A DNA stretch of 64,000 nt, from the NCBI RefSeq assembly GCF_014203895.1, contig NZ_JACHJY010000011.1:248001-312000 (forward strand). The letters are read 5' to 3'. Shown here piece by piece: positions 16,341 through 25,151 of the stretch (positions within the stretch are counted from its first letter, which is position 1; each line of letters begins with the position of its first letter). Under the pieces are notes generated by a model that saw only the letters and a list, made by a program, of their open reading frames with translations, had not been told where the DNA came from and made no database searches. Origin of the DNA: Streptomyces nymphaeiformis (lineage in GTDB: Bacteria > Actinomycetota > Actinomycetes > Streptomycetales > Streptomycetaceae). Position numbers and translations under genes: made by a program.

Positions 16341-19300
16341 ATGAGCCTGCACGGTCTGCTCGATGTCGTCGTCAAGGACGCCGCCCTCGCCGAGGCGGTG
16401 AAGGCCGCCGCCGACGGGAACCGGCCGCACGTGGACCTGGTCGGGCCGGCGGCCGCGCGGCCGTTCGCCGTGGCCGCGCTCGCCCGTGACTCGGGGCGGC
16501 CGGTGCTCGCGGTGACCGCGACCGGCCGGGAGGCCGAGGACCTCGCCGCCGCGCTGCGGTCCCTGCTCGACCCGGACACGGTCGTCGAGTACCCCTCGTG
16601 GGAGACCCTGCCGCACGAGCGGCTCTCGCCCCGGTCCGACACCGTCGGGCGCCGCCTCGCCGTACTGCGCCGGCTCGCCCACCCCCGTGACGACGACCCC
16701 GCCGCGGGGCCCGTCTCCGTCGTCGTCGCGCCCATCCGCTCCGTGCTCCAGCCGCAGGTCAAGGGGCTGGGAGACCTGGAGCCGGTAGCCCTGCGGAGCG
16801 GCCAGACCGCCGATCTGAACGAGATCGTCGAGGGGCTCGCGGCCGCCGCGTACTCCCGCGTCGAGCTCGTCGAGAAGCGCGGCGAGTTCGCCGTGCGCGG
16901 CGGCATCCTGGACGTCTTCCCGCCGACCGAGGAGCACCCGCTCCGCATCGAGTTCTGGGGCGACGACGTCGAGGAGATCCGCTACTTCAAGGTCGCCGAC
17001 CAGCGCTCCCTGGAGGTCGCCGAGCACGGTCTGTGGGCGCCGCCCTGCCGGGAGCTGCTCCTGACCGACGAGGTGCGCGAGCGGGCCGCCGCGCTCGCCG
17101 AGGCGCACCCCGAGCTCGGCGAGCTGCTCAACAAGATCGCCGAGGGGATCGCCGTCGAGGGCATGGAGTCCCTCGCGCCCGTCCTCGTCGACGACATGGA
17201 GCTCCTGCTCGACGTCCTGCCCAAGGGCGCCATGGCCGTCGTCTGCGACCCCGAGCGCGTGCGGACCCGGGCCGCCGACCTCGTCGCCACCAGCCAGGAG
17301 TTCCTCCAGGCCTCCTGGGCCGCCACCGCCGGCGGCGGCGAGGCCCCGATCGACGTCGGCGCGGCCTCGCTGTGGGGGATCGCGGACGTACGGGACCGGG
17401 CGAGCGAGCTCGGCATGGCCTGGTGGTCGGTGTCGCCGTTCGCGGCGGACGTCGACCCCGAGGCCGACACGCTGACGCTCGGCATGCACGCCCCGGAGTC
17501 GTACCGCGGCGACACCGCCCGCGCGCTCGCCGACACCAAGGGCTGGCTGGCCGACGGCTGGCGCACGGTGTACGTGACGGAGGCCCACGGCCCCGCGTCC
17601 CGTACGGTCGAGGTCCTCGGCGGCGAGGGCATCGCCGCCCGCCTCGACGCCGACCTCGCCGAGATCGCGCCGTCCGTCGTGCACGTGTCGACCGGCTCCA
17701 TCGACTACGGCTTCGTCGACCCGGCGCTCAAGCTGGCGGTGCTGACGGAGACCGACCTGTCGGGGCAGAAGGCGGCCGGCAAGGACGGGCAGCGGATGCC
17801 CGCCAAGCGCCGCAAGACGATCGACCCGCTGACCCTGGAGGTCGGCGACTACATCGTGCACGAGCAGCACGGCGTCGGCCGGTACATCGAGATGGTCCAG
17901 CGGACCGTGCAGGGCGCGACCCGCGAGTACCTGCTCGTCGAGTACGCCCCCGCGAAGCGCGGCCAGCCCGGCGACCGCCTCTACATCCCCACCGACCAGC
18001 TGGAGCAGGTCACCAAGTACGTGGGCGGCGAGGCGCCGACCCTGCACCGGCTCGGCGGCGCGGACTGGACGAAGACGAAGCAGCGCGCGAAGAAGGCCGT
18101 GAAGGAGATCGCGGCCGATCTGATCAAGCTGTACAGCGCCCGCATGGCGGCCCCCGGCCACGCCTTCGGCCCCGACACGCCCTGGCAGCGGGAGCTGGAG
18201 GACGCCTTCCCGTACGCGGAGACGCCCGACCAGCTGTCGACGATCGCCGAGGTGAAGGAGGACATGGAGAAGACCGTCCCCATGGACCGCCTGATCTGCG
18301 GCGACGTCGGATACGGCAAGACGGAGATCGCGGTGCGGGCGGCCTTCAAGGCGGTCCAGGACGGCAAGCAGGTCGCGGTCCTCGTCCCGACGACGCTGCT
18401 CGTGCAGCAGCACTTCGGCACGTTCAGCGAGCGGTACTCGCAGTTCCCGGTGAAGGTGCGGGCGCTGTCCCGCTTCCAGACGGACACCGAGTCGAAGGCG
18501 ACCATGGAGGGGCTCCGGGAGGGGTCGGTCGACGTCGTCATCGGCACCCACCGCCTCTTCTCCTCCGAGACGAAGTTCAAGGACCTGGGCCTGGTCATCG
18601 TCGACGAGGAGCAGCGCTTCGGCGTCGAGCACAAGGAGCAGCTGAAGAAGCTCCGGGCGAACGTCGACGTCCTGACGATGTCGGCCACCCCGATCCCGCG
18701 CACCCTGGAGATGGCGGTGACGGGCATCCGCGAGATGTCGACGATCACGACCCCGCCGGAGGAGCGGCACCCGGTCCTCACCTTCGTCGGTCCGTACGAG
18801 GAGAAGCAGATCGGCGCCGCGATCCGGCGCGAACTCCTGCGCGAGGGCCAGGTCTTCTACATCCACAACCGGGTCGACTCGATCGACCGCGCCGCCGCCC
18901 GGCTCCGCGAGATCGTCCCCGAGGCGCGGATCGCCACGGCGCACGGCCAGATGTCCGAGCAGGCCCTGGAGCAGGTCGTCGTCGACTTCTGGGAGAAGAA
19001 GTTCGACGTGCTCGTCTCGACGACGATCGTCGAGTCCGGCATCGACATCTCCAACGCCAACACCCTCATCGTCGAGCGCGGCGACAACTTCGGCCTGTCG
19101 CAGCTCCACCAGCTGCGCGGCCGCGTCGGCCGTGGCCGCGAGCGGGGCTACGCGTACTTCCTGTACCCGCCGGAGAAGCCGCTCACGGAGACCGCGCACG
19201 AGCGGCTCGCGACGATCGCCCAGCACACCGAGATGGGCGCCGGCATGTACGTCGCCATGAAGGACCTGGAGATCCGCGGCGCGGGCAACCTGCTCGGCGG

Positions 19301-19871
19301 CGAGCAGTCCGGCCACATCGCGGGCGTCGGCTTCGACCTGTACGTGCGGATGGTCGGCGAGGCCGTCGCCGACTACCGGGCGCAGATGGAGGGCGGCGTC
19401 GAGGAGGAGGCACCCCTCGAAGTGAAGATCGAGCTCCCGGTCGACGCCCACATGCCGCACGACTACGCGCCGGGCGAGCGGCTGCGGCTCCAGGCCTACC
19501 GCTCGATCGCCTCCGCGAACTCGGAGGAGGACATCAGGGCCGTACGCGAGGAGCTCACCGACCGGTACGGCAAGCTGCCCGAGCCGGTGGAGAACCTGCT
19601 CCTGGTCGCGGGCCTGCGGATGCTCGCGCGCGCGTGCGGCGTCGGCGAGATCGTCCTCCAGGGCTCCAACATCCGCTTCGCGCCGGTGGAGCTGCGCGAG
19701 TCGCAGGAGCTGAGGCTGAAGCGCCTCCACCCGCGCACGGTCATCAAGCCGGCCGTCCACCAGATCCTGGTGCCGCGCCCGACGACCGGCAAGATCGGCG
19801 GAAAGCCGGTGGTGGGCCGTGAACTCCTGGCGTGGACGGGCGAGTTCCTGACGACGATCCTCGGAGGGTGA
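16341..19871 (+). CDS. mfd: Transcription-repair coupling factor Mfd
   Basis: A 1176-residue SF2 translocase that removes stalled RNA polymerase at lesions and recruits UvrA. Domains in order are: UvrB-like N-terminal region (residues 1-350), CarD-like RNA polymerase interaction domain (about 490-580, with VGDYIVHEQHGVGRYIEM), and the RecG-like motor with Walker A GDVGYGKTE, DEEQRFG, and MSATPIPRTLEMAVTGIREM. The TRG motif region (GRVGRGRERGYAYFLYPP) and the C-terminal autoinhibitory domain follow. ATG 16341 gives the usual family length. It is a single gene followed by a strong terminator. Confidence 0.97.
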   Translation: MSLHGLLDVVVKDAALAEAVKAAADGNRPHVDLVGPAAARPFAVAALARDSGRPVLAVTATGREAEDLAAALRSLLDPDTVVEYPSWETLPHERLSPRSDTVGRRLAVLRRLAHPRDDDPAAGPVSVVVAPIRSVLQPQVKGLGDLEPVALRSGQTADLNEIVEGLAAAAYSRVELVEKRGEFAVRGGILDVFPPTEEHPLRIEFWGDDVEEIRYFKVADQRSLEVAEHGLWAPPCRELLLTDEVRERAAALAEAHPELGELLNKIAEGIAVEGMESLAPVLVDDMELLLDVLPKGAMAVVCDPERVRTRAADLVATSQEFLQASWAATAGGGEAPIDVGAASLWGIADVRDRASELGMAWWSVSPFAADVDPEADTLTLGMHAPESYRGDTARALADTKGWLADGWRTVYVTEAHGPASRTVEVLGGEGIAARLDADLAEIAPSVVHVSTGSIDYGFVDPALKLAVLTETDLSGQKAAGKDGQRMPAKRRKTIDPLTLEVGDYIVHEQHGVGRYIEMVQRTVQGATREYLLVEYAPAKRGQPGDRLYIPTDQLEQVTKYVGGEAPTLHRLGGADWTKTKQRAKKAVKEIAADLIKLYSARMAAPGHAFGPDTPWQRELEDAFPYAETPDQLSTIAEVKEDMEKTVPMDRLICGDVGYGKTEIAVRAAFKAVQDGKQVAVLVPTTLLVQQHFGTFSERYSQFPVKVRALSRFQTDTESKATMEGLREGSVDVVIGTHRLFSSETKFKDLGLVIVDEEQRFGVEHKEQLKKLRANVDVLTMSATPIPRTLEMAVTGIREMSTITTPPEERHPVLTFVGPYEEKQIGAAIRRELLREGQVFYIHNRVDSIDRAAARLREIVPEARIATAHGQMSEQALEQVVVDFWEKKFDVLVSTTIVESGIDISNANTLIVERGDNFGLSQLHQLRGRVGRGRERGYAYFLYPPEKPLTETAHERLATIAQHTEMGAGMYVAMKDLEIRGAGNLLGGEQSGHIAGVGFDLYVRMVGEAVADYRAQMEGGVEEEAPLEVKIELPVDAHMPHDYAPGERLRLQAYRSIASANSEEDIRAVREELTDRYGKLPEPVENLLLVAGLRMLARACGVGEIVLQGSNIRFAPVELRESQELRLKRLHPRTVIKPAVHQILVPRPTTGKIGGKPVVGRELLAWTGEFLTTILGG

Positions 19872-19874
19872 GGT

Positions 19875-19907
19875 CGTGGGGCGGCACCCCGGAGGTGCCG
19901 CCCCACG
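19875..19907. terminator. Hairpin terminator after mfd
   Basis: Perfect 14-bp stem (19875-19888 with 19894-19907) and loop CCGGA, lying between the convergent mfd and SGNH hydrolase genes. Confidence 0.85.
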
Positions 19908-19913
19908 GCTCTC

Positions 19914-21173
19914 CTACAGCGCGTCGAGGTCCAGGGCCTCGGCCATGGCCTGGTAACCCGCGTCGTCCGGGTGGAGGTGGTCGCCCGAGTCGTACGCGGG
20001 GAGGATGCGGCCCGGGTCGGACGGGTCGGCGACGGCGCGGTCGAAGTCGACGACGGAGTCGTACGCGCCCGAGGTGCGCACCCAGGCGTTGAAGGCCTGC
20101 CGCTTGGCCTCGTTCTCCGGGGTGTCGTAGAAGGAGCCGCCGACCGGGGTGAGGGTGGCGCCGACGACCTTCAGGCCCTTGGCGTGCGCCTGCCGTATGA
20201 GGGTGCGGTGGCCCTCGATCAGCCGGTCCACCGACACCTCGGGCGTCGGGCCGCCGGGGAAGGCCGGGCCGCTGCCGCCGATGTCGTTGAGGCCCTCCAG
20301 GAGGATGACCGTGCTCACGCCCTTCTCGGTGAGCACGTCCTTCTCGAACCGGGCGACGGCCTTCTCGCCCGCCCAGGTGGTGTCGTTGACGACCTGGTTG
20401 CCGCCGATGCCGTGGTTGAGGACGGCGCGGGACCGGCCGGAGGCGGCGAGGCGCTCGGCGAGCTCGTCCGGGTAGCGGTTGTCGGCGTCGGCGGTGGAGC
20501 CGACGCCGTCGGTGATGGAGTCCCCGAAGGTGACGATGCCGTCGCGGCGGGCGGTGTCGCGGCCGCCGGTGACCTCGACGCCGGAGAGGAAGTACCAGGA
20601 GGTGCTGGTCTCCCCGAACGCGTCGCCGGAGAGGTCGGCGCGGTGGTCGCCCTCGGCGCGGTAGCTGGTGGCCGAGGAGAAGGAGTGGAAGGTCGCCGGG
20701 CCGGTCGCGTCCGCGAGGTAGAGGGTGACGGTCAGGTTCTCGAAGGCCTTGACGGGGAGGGGTGCGGCGTCGCTGAGGAGGGTTCCGCCGGCCGGGATCG
20801 TCACGGACGGGCGGCCGTCGAACCGCAGGGTGCGCACCGAACCCGGCTGTACGGCACTGCCCTTGGCCGTACGGGCGACGGTCGCGCCGGCGATCCGCAG
20901 CGGGCCGGTGCCGTAGCGGTTCGTCAGCTCGATGCGGGTCCGGGTGCCGGTGGCGGTGACGCGGACGACCTGGCGGACCGTCTGGTGGTCGAAGCCCCGC
21001 AGTGACCAGTTGGGGCCGAACGGCGCGGTCGCCGACTGCGGGGACGCGGCCCAGGCGCCGCGCCAGGCCGGTCCGTGGCCGCCGGTGTCGGCGAGGGCGG
21101 TGGGGGCTAAGGCGAGGGTGCCGGTGGTGAGGAGGGCGAGGGCGGTGCGGCGGAGGGTGTTCGAGGTTCGCAT
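19914..21173 (-). CDS. Secreted SGNH/GDSL-family hydrolase
   Basis: A 419-residue exported esterase or lipase-like protein. The signal peptide spans about residues 1-28 (TALALLTTGTLALAPTALA). A beta-sandwich-like N-terminal half (to about 205) precedes the SGNH fold: block I GDSITDG with the nucleophilic serine, block III-like GIGGNQVVND, LLEGLNDIGG, and block V DHLHPDDAGY with the Asp/His pair. The arrangement resembles bacterial GDSL proteins of the SCO rhamnogalacturonan acetylesterase-like group, but the substrate is open. It is probably transcribed alone. Confidence 0.9.
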   Translation of the reverse strand: MRTSNTLRRTALALLTTGTLALAPTALADTGGHGPAWRGAWAASPQSATAPFGPNWSLRGFDHQTVRQVVRVTATGTRTRIELTNRYGTGPLRIAGATVARTAKGSAVQPGSVRTLRFDGRPSVTIPAGGTLLSDAAPLPVKAFENLTVTLYLADATGPATFHSFSSATSYRAEGDHRADLSGDAFGETSTSWYFLSGVEVTGGRDTARRDGIVTFGDSITDGVGSTADADNRYPDELAERLAASGRSRAVLNHGIGGNQVVNDTTWAGEKAVARFEKDVLTEKGVSTVILLEGLNDIGGSGPAFPGGPTPEVSVDRLIEGHRTLIRQAHAKGLKVVGATLTPVGGSFYDTPENEAKRQAFNAWVRTSGAYDSVVDFDRAVADPSDPGRILPAYDSGDHLHPDDAGYQAMAEALDLDAL

Positions 21174-21201
21174 GTCTTGGTCAATTACGGGCTGACGAGG
21201 G

Positions 21202-21780
21202 CTATTCCCCGCCCCGGGAGGGGAGTTGGTTCGTGAAGACCAGTCCGGTCAGCGAGCGGAAGTACTCCTCGGGGTCCCGGTCGCCGATCGCCGCCGTCAC
21301 GTTCTGCGTCAGGAGCAGCGTCGCGAAGCCGTGCGCGAGCGACCAGGCGGCGATGCCGGCCGTACGGGCGTCGGGGACGTCCGGCAGGCCGGCGACGCCC
21401 GCCCGGAGTTCGGCGGAGGCGTGCTCCTTGGCGGCGAGGAGGTCCGGGTCGTCGGCGCGCAGCAGCTCCGGCTGGAACATGACCTGGAAGTGCGCGGGGT
21501 GGGCGACGGCGAAGCGTACGTAGCGCACTCCGCGTTCGCTCAGCTCGGGGGCGTCCCCGAGCGTTTCGGCGAGGAGCTCGTAGCCCTGGGCGGCGATCGC
21601 CGTGAGCAGGCCCGTGCGGTCCTTGAAGTGGTGGGCGGGGGCCGCGTGCGAGACGCCCGCGCGGCGGGCGAGGTCGCGCAGGCTCAGCGCCCCGGGGCCC
21701 TCGGCGGCGATCACGTCGAGTGCGGCGGCGAGGACGGCCTGCCGCAGGTCGCCGTGGTGGTAGGTGCTCCGGCTCGTCAT
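21202..21780 (-). CDS. TetR-family regulator with WHG domain
   Basis: A 192-residue repressor. The helix-turn-helix is LSLRDLARRAGVSHAAPAHH in the first 50 residues, and the C-terminal part (RYVRFAVAHPAHFQVMFQPE) is the WHG-type ligand domain. It is divergent from the SCO6745-like gene, 97 bp away. An inverted repeat in the gap (21806-21815 with 21836-21845) overlaps likely promoter elements of that gene, which makes the pair a probable repressor and target. The inducer is unknown. Confidence 0.88.
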   Translation of the reverse strand: MTSRSTYHHGDLRQAVLAAALDVIAAEGPGALSLRDLARRAGVSHAAPAHHFKDRTGLLTAIAAQGYELLAETLGDAPELSERGVRYVRFAVAHPAHFQVMFQPELLRADDPDLLAAKEHASAELRAGVAGLPDVPDARTAGIAAWSLAHGFATLLLTQNVTAAIGDRDPEEYFRSLTGLVFTNQLPSRGGE

Positions 21781-21805
21781 GGCAGCAGCCTAGCCGCAAT
21801 CTAGG

Positions 21806-21845
21806 CATTGACAAGTTCGGCGGGGCGGGCGCAATCTTGTCAGTG
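21806..21845 (+). promoter_or_regulatory. Probable TetR operator over the promoter of the SCO6745-like gene
   Basis: CATTGACAAG (21806-21815) and CTTGTCAGTG (21836-21845) form a ten-base inverted repeat with one mismatch. The left arm contains TTGACA (21808-21813), and 18 bases later CAATCT (21832-21837) could be the -10, so binding would block RNA polymerase. Confidence 0.55.
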
Positions 21846-21877
21846 TCAAGTTCGAGGGCCGATGGAAGGAAGACACC

Positions 21878-22741
21878 GTGGAGACCGCTCGCGTACGCCA
21901 GATGTGGCACCTGCTCGAACCCCTGCACTCCGTGCTCTACTACGCCCCCGAGGCCTTCGACGAGGCCGGTGCCCTCGGCTACGGGACCGCCGACCGCTGG
22001 CCCTCCTACTTCGCCTGGCGCGCCGCCGCCCTCGGCCCCGTCGGGCCGGTCCGGGTCGCCTCCGCCTTCTACGGCTTCAGCCCCGAGAAGGTCGCCCGGC
22101 ACGTCCCCGCCGCCTGGGAGGTCGCCACCCCCGCCGACGTCCTCGCCGCCCGGCTCCGCGCCGTCGACCGGAGCTACCGGACCCTCCTCGGCGCCGAGGT
22201 GCTCGAAGGCCCCGCGCTCGCCGAGGCGGCGGGGCTCGCCCGCCGCGCCGCCGGGTCGGCCGGCCTCGAAGGCCGCCCGCTCGCCGCCGCCCACGCCGAA
22301 CTGCCCTGGCCCGAGGCCCCGCACCTCGTCCTCTGGCAGGCGGCGACGATCCTGCGCGAGCACCGCGGCGACGGCCACATCGCCGCCCTGATCGCCGCAG
22401 GCCTCGACCCGGCCGAGTCGCTCGTCTCCTTCGCGGCCGTCGGCGCCGCGGCCGCGCACGTCTTCGAGACCCGCGGCTGGAGCGCGGACGCCTGGAACGC
22501 CGCCCGGGAGCGACTGAGGGCCCGAGGGCTCGTGGACGCGACCGGCCTCGCCACGGACGCGGGCCGCGCCCTGCGCGCGGAGGTGGAACGGCGTACGGAC
22601 GAACTGGCCGCCGGACCCTGGGACGCGCTCGGCGCCGAGGACACCGCCCGGCTCGCCGACCTCCTCGGCGGCCCCTGGCTCACGATCGTCGGCTCCGGCC
22701 TGCTGCCCGGCGAGAACACCCTCGGCATCGGAAAGAGCTGA
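21878..22741 (+). CDS. SCO6745-family (SalK-like) protein
   Basis: A 287-residue protein whose opening ARVRQMWHLLEPLHSVLYYA is typical of the SCO6745/SalK-like family found across actinomycetes. GTG 21878 follows GGAAGGA by seven bases. The second half carries a winged-helix-like segment (WNAARERLRARGLVDATGLA, then TDAGRALRAEVERRTDELAA), so it may be a degenerate MarR-type fold, but DNA binding is unproven. It is probably controlled by the divergent TetR protein. Biochemical function is unknown. Confidence 0.75.
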   Translation: METARVRQMWHLLEPLHSVLYYAPEAFDEAGALGYGTADRWPSYFAWRAAALGPVGPVRVASAFYGFSPEKVARHVPAAWEVATPADVLAARLRAVDRSYRTLLGAEVLEGPALAEAAGLARRAAGSAGLEGRPLAAAHAELPWPEAPHLVLWQAATILREHRGDGHIAALIAAGLDPAESLVSFAAVGAAAAHVFETRGWSADAWNAARERLRARGLVDATGLATDAGRALRAEVERRTDELAAGPWDALGAEDTARLADLLGGPWLTIVGSGLLPGENTLGIGKS

Positions 22742-22799
22742 GGACGCTCCGGGAGCATCGGTACGAAGGTGACGTAACCGCCCGGCCTAGGATTCGAGG

Positions 22800-23462
22800 G
22801 TGCTGACGTACCGAAGGACCCTCGCCGCCTCGACGCTCGCCGTCTCCGTACTCCTCACCGCGGCCTGCTCGCCCGGCGGCCCGGGCGACGGGCCCGCCGC
22901 GCGCGGCACCGCGCTCGCCGCCGTGGACACCCTCACCGTCAAGGGCCGAGCCCCGAAGACCGGTTACGAGCGGGAGAAGTTCGGCCGCGCCTGGGCGGAC
23001 GTCGACGGCAACGGCTGCGGCACCCGCGACGACATACTCAAGCGGGACCTGACCGGCGTCCGCTTCACGGACGGCCACTGCAAGGTCGCCTCCGGGACCC
23101 TCACCGACGACCCGTACACCGGCACCACCGTCCGCTACGTCCGGGGCCGCTCCAAGGTCGACATCGACCACGTCGTCGCGCTCTCCGACGCCTGGCAGAA
23201 GGGGGCGTCGAAGTGGGACGGCGAGACCCGGCGCCGCTTCGCCAACGACCCGCTCAACCTGCTCGCCGTCGACGCGGCGACCAACCGCGGCAAGTCCGAC
23301 GGCGACGCCGCCACCTGGCTGCCGCCGAACCGGGCCTACCGCTGCGCGTACGTGGCCCGGCAGGTCGCGGTGAAGAAGAAGTACGGGGTGTGGGTGACGG
23401 AGGGGGAGCGGGACGCGATGAAGAAGGTCCTCGGCACCTGCCCGCAGCAGAAGCTCCCGTAG
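22800..23462 (+). CDS. HNH-type (DUF1524) nuclease-like lipoprotein
   Basis: A 220-residue exported protein. The N-terminus ends in a lipobox (LLTAAC), so it is probably anchored to the outer face of the membrane. The nuclease-like core contains DIDHVVALSDAW and then FANDPLNLLAVDAATNRGKS, the His and Asn elements of the beta-beta-alpha-metal fold found in GmrSD C-terminal domains. Many streptomycetes carry such secreted nuclease-like proteins, perhaps for DNA scavenging; that role is inference. GTG 22800 is the only start before the signal sequence. Confidence 0.85.
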   Translation: MLTYRRTLAASTLAVSVLLTAACSPGGPGDGPAARGTALAAVDTLTVKGRAPKTGYEREKFGRAWADVDGNGCGTRDDILKRDLTGVRFTDGHCKVASGTLTDDPYTGTTVRYVRGRSKVDIDHVVALSDAWQKGASKWDGETRRRFANDPLNLLAVDAATNRGKSDGDAATWLPPNRAYRCAYVARQVAVKKKYGVWVTEGERDAMKKVLGTCPQQKLP

Positions 23463-23506
23463 AAAAAACGGTTGGGCACTCCGTGAACGATCTTTAACCT
23501 GGCCGT

Positions 23507-24256
23507 ATGGACCTGAACATATCGACCCTCGCCGAACGACCCGAGCTCGAAGGGGCGATGTGGTCCATGAAGGACCTGTGGCCCGAGTTCATGATGTACG
23601 ACCCGGTCGGCTGGGCCAACATGGGCCGGATCGTCCGGGAGTTCCCGGAGTACGTCCTCGTCGCCACCGACGCCACGGGCGCGGTCGTCGCCCGCGGCTT
23701 CAGCGTGCCCTTCCGCCTCGACGAGGAAGGCCGCCGAGAGCTGCCCGCCCGGGGCTGGGACGAGGTCCTCAACTGGGCCTTCTCCGACCTGCGGCACGGC
23801 CGGGAGGCCGACACCGTCAGCGCGATCGAGATCACCGTCGACCTCGACCACCTCGGCAAGGGCCTCTCGCACCGGATGCTCGCCGCCATGCGGGCGAACG
23901 CCGGCCGGCTCGGCTACGCCGAACTCGTCGCCCCGGTCCGCCCCAACGGCAAGCACCTGGAGGCGCGGGCCTCCATCCACGAGTACGCCTTCCGCACGCG
24001 CGAGGCCGACGGCCTGCCGCACGACCCGTGGCTCCGCGTCCACGTCCGCGCGGGCGGCGTGATCGAGGCGGTGGCCCCGGCCTCGATGACGGTCTCCGGC
24101 TCCCTGGAGCAGTGGCGGACGTGGACCGGCCTCCCCTTCGACACGGACGGCCCGGTCGAGGTCGAGGGCGCCCTGGTCCCGGTCCACTGCGAGGCCGCGC
24201 GCGGCTACGCGGTGTACGTCGAGCCGAACGTGTGGGTCCGGCACCGGATCGCCTGA
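23507..24256 (+). CDS. GNAT-like N-acetyltransferase (putative)
   Basis: A 249-residue protein with a GNAT-like core: strands (YVLVATDATGAVVARGFSVP and VSAIEITVDLDHL), then the acetyl-CoA loop region GKGLSHRMLAAMRANAGRLG. The C-terminal third (PASMTVSGSLEQWRTWTGLP) is specific to this subgroup. From memory, similar 250-residue proteins in Streptomyces are annotated as N-acetyltransferases without a known substrate. It is followed by a strong terminator. Confidence 0.7.
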   Translation: MDLNISTLAERPELEGAMWSMKDLWPEFMMYDPVGWANMGRIVREFPEYVLVATDATGAVVARGFSVPFRLDEEGRRELPARGWDEVLNWAFSDLRHGREADTVSAIEITVDLDHLGKGLSHRMLAAMRANAGRLGYAELVAPVRPNGKHLEARASIHEYAFRTREADGLPHDPWLRVHVRAGGVIEAVAPASMTVSGSLEQWRTWTGLPFDTDGPVEVEGALVPVHCEAARGYAVYVEPNVWVRHRIA

Positions 24257-24272
24257 CGCGTCCGACGCACGT

Positions 24273-24311
24273 GTGAGAGGGCCGTTCCCCCCCGGGTGAC
24301 GGCCCTCTCAC
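24273..24311. terminator. Convergent hairpin terminator
   Basis: Perfect 13-bp stem (24273-24285 with 24299-24311) between the acetyltransferase gene and the convergent lipoprotein gene. Confidence 0.85.
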
Positions 24312-24327
24312 GTATGTGGGTTGTCGC

Positions 24328-25074
24328 TCAGCCGGTCGTGACGACGTCCTTCGCCGCCGGGACCTTCGCCTCGACCGGCTTGCCGTACTTCGAGAAGGTG
24401 ATCGTCCCCGGCTCGTCGCCGCCCTTCGTGACGATCCTCAGGACGTACGGGGTGCCCTGCGTGGCCACGTAGACGGTGCTGCTCTCGCCGCCGTCGCCCG
24501 GCTCGGTCAGGGCCAGCGCCTTCTGCCCGCCGACGGTGGTCTCGGCGCCCTTCACGATCCCGCTCGCGCCCTGCTCGAACCCGCCGAGGAGGGTCTTCAG
24601 GTCGCAGAGCTCCAGCATGCCCTGGTTGTCGGGGTCGGAGACGGGGCCCTTCACCCAGCGGCCCTTGAGGTCCTTGACCATGGCGTCCTGTGTCTCCGGG
24701 CCGTCCTCCTCGACCTGCTCGCGCAGGAAGGCCTCGTCGAAGCGCATGTACACGCTCTTGCCGCCCGGCCTGATCAGTTCGACCGTGCGGTCCACGCCCA
24801 GGGTCAGGGTGCCGGTGCACCGTCCCTGGGTGTCGAGGGACAGGTAGGCCTTGAGCGGATCGACAGGTCCCTGCTCGTCGACGTCCACGGTCACGGACTT
24901 CGCCGCCCTCGTCGCCGCGAAGGCCTTGTCGACGATCTGCGAACCGGTCATCCCCCCGAAGGGCCCGGCCGGCTTCGCGTCGTCCGCGACCGGGCCGCAG
25001 GCGGCGCCGAGGGCGAAGGCGGCGCACAGGACGGCCGTGACGGCGGTGCGACGGGTGCGGGGCTTGGCGTGCAT
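24328..25074 (-). CDS. LppX/LprG-like lipoprotein
   Basis: A 248-residue lipoprotein with the lipobox ALGAAC near residue 28. Features such as GSQIVDKAFAATRAAKSVTV at the mature start and a repeated beta-strand pattern (VYVATQGTPYVLRIVTKGGD) resemble the LppX_LprAFG fold, whose members carry acylated lipids in a hydrophobic cavity. ATG 25074 follows GGAG. It lies 77 bp downstream of the DUF4352 gene on the same strand, so the two may be co-transcribed. Confidence 0.75.
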   Translation of the reverse strand: MHAKPRTRRTAVTAVLCAAFALGAACGPVADDAKPAGPFGGMTGSQIVDKAFAATRAAKSVTVDVDEQGPVDPLKAYLSLDTQGRCTGTLTLGVDRTVELIRPGGKSVYMRFDEAFLREQVEEDGPETQDAMVKDLKGRWVKGPVSDPDNQGMLELCDLKTLLGGFEQGASGIVKGAETTVGGQKALALTEPGDGGESSTVYVATQGTPYVLRIVTKGGDEPGTITFSKYGKPVEAKVPAAKDVVTTG

Positions 25075-25151
25075 GGGAGCTTCTCCGAGGGGGTGGTGCG
25101 GGGGTGGGGCCCCGAAGGGCCCCGGTCCTTGTGGTGCGTGTCGGGCCCGGG

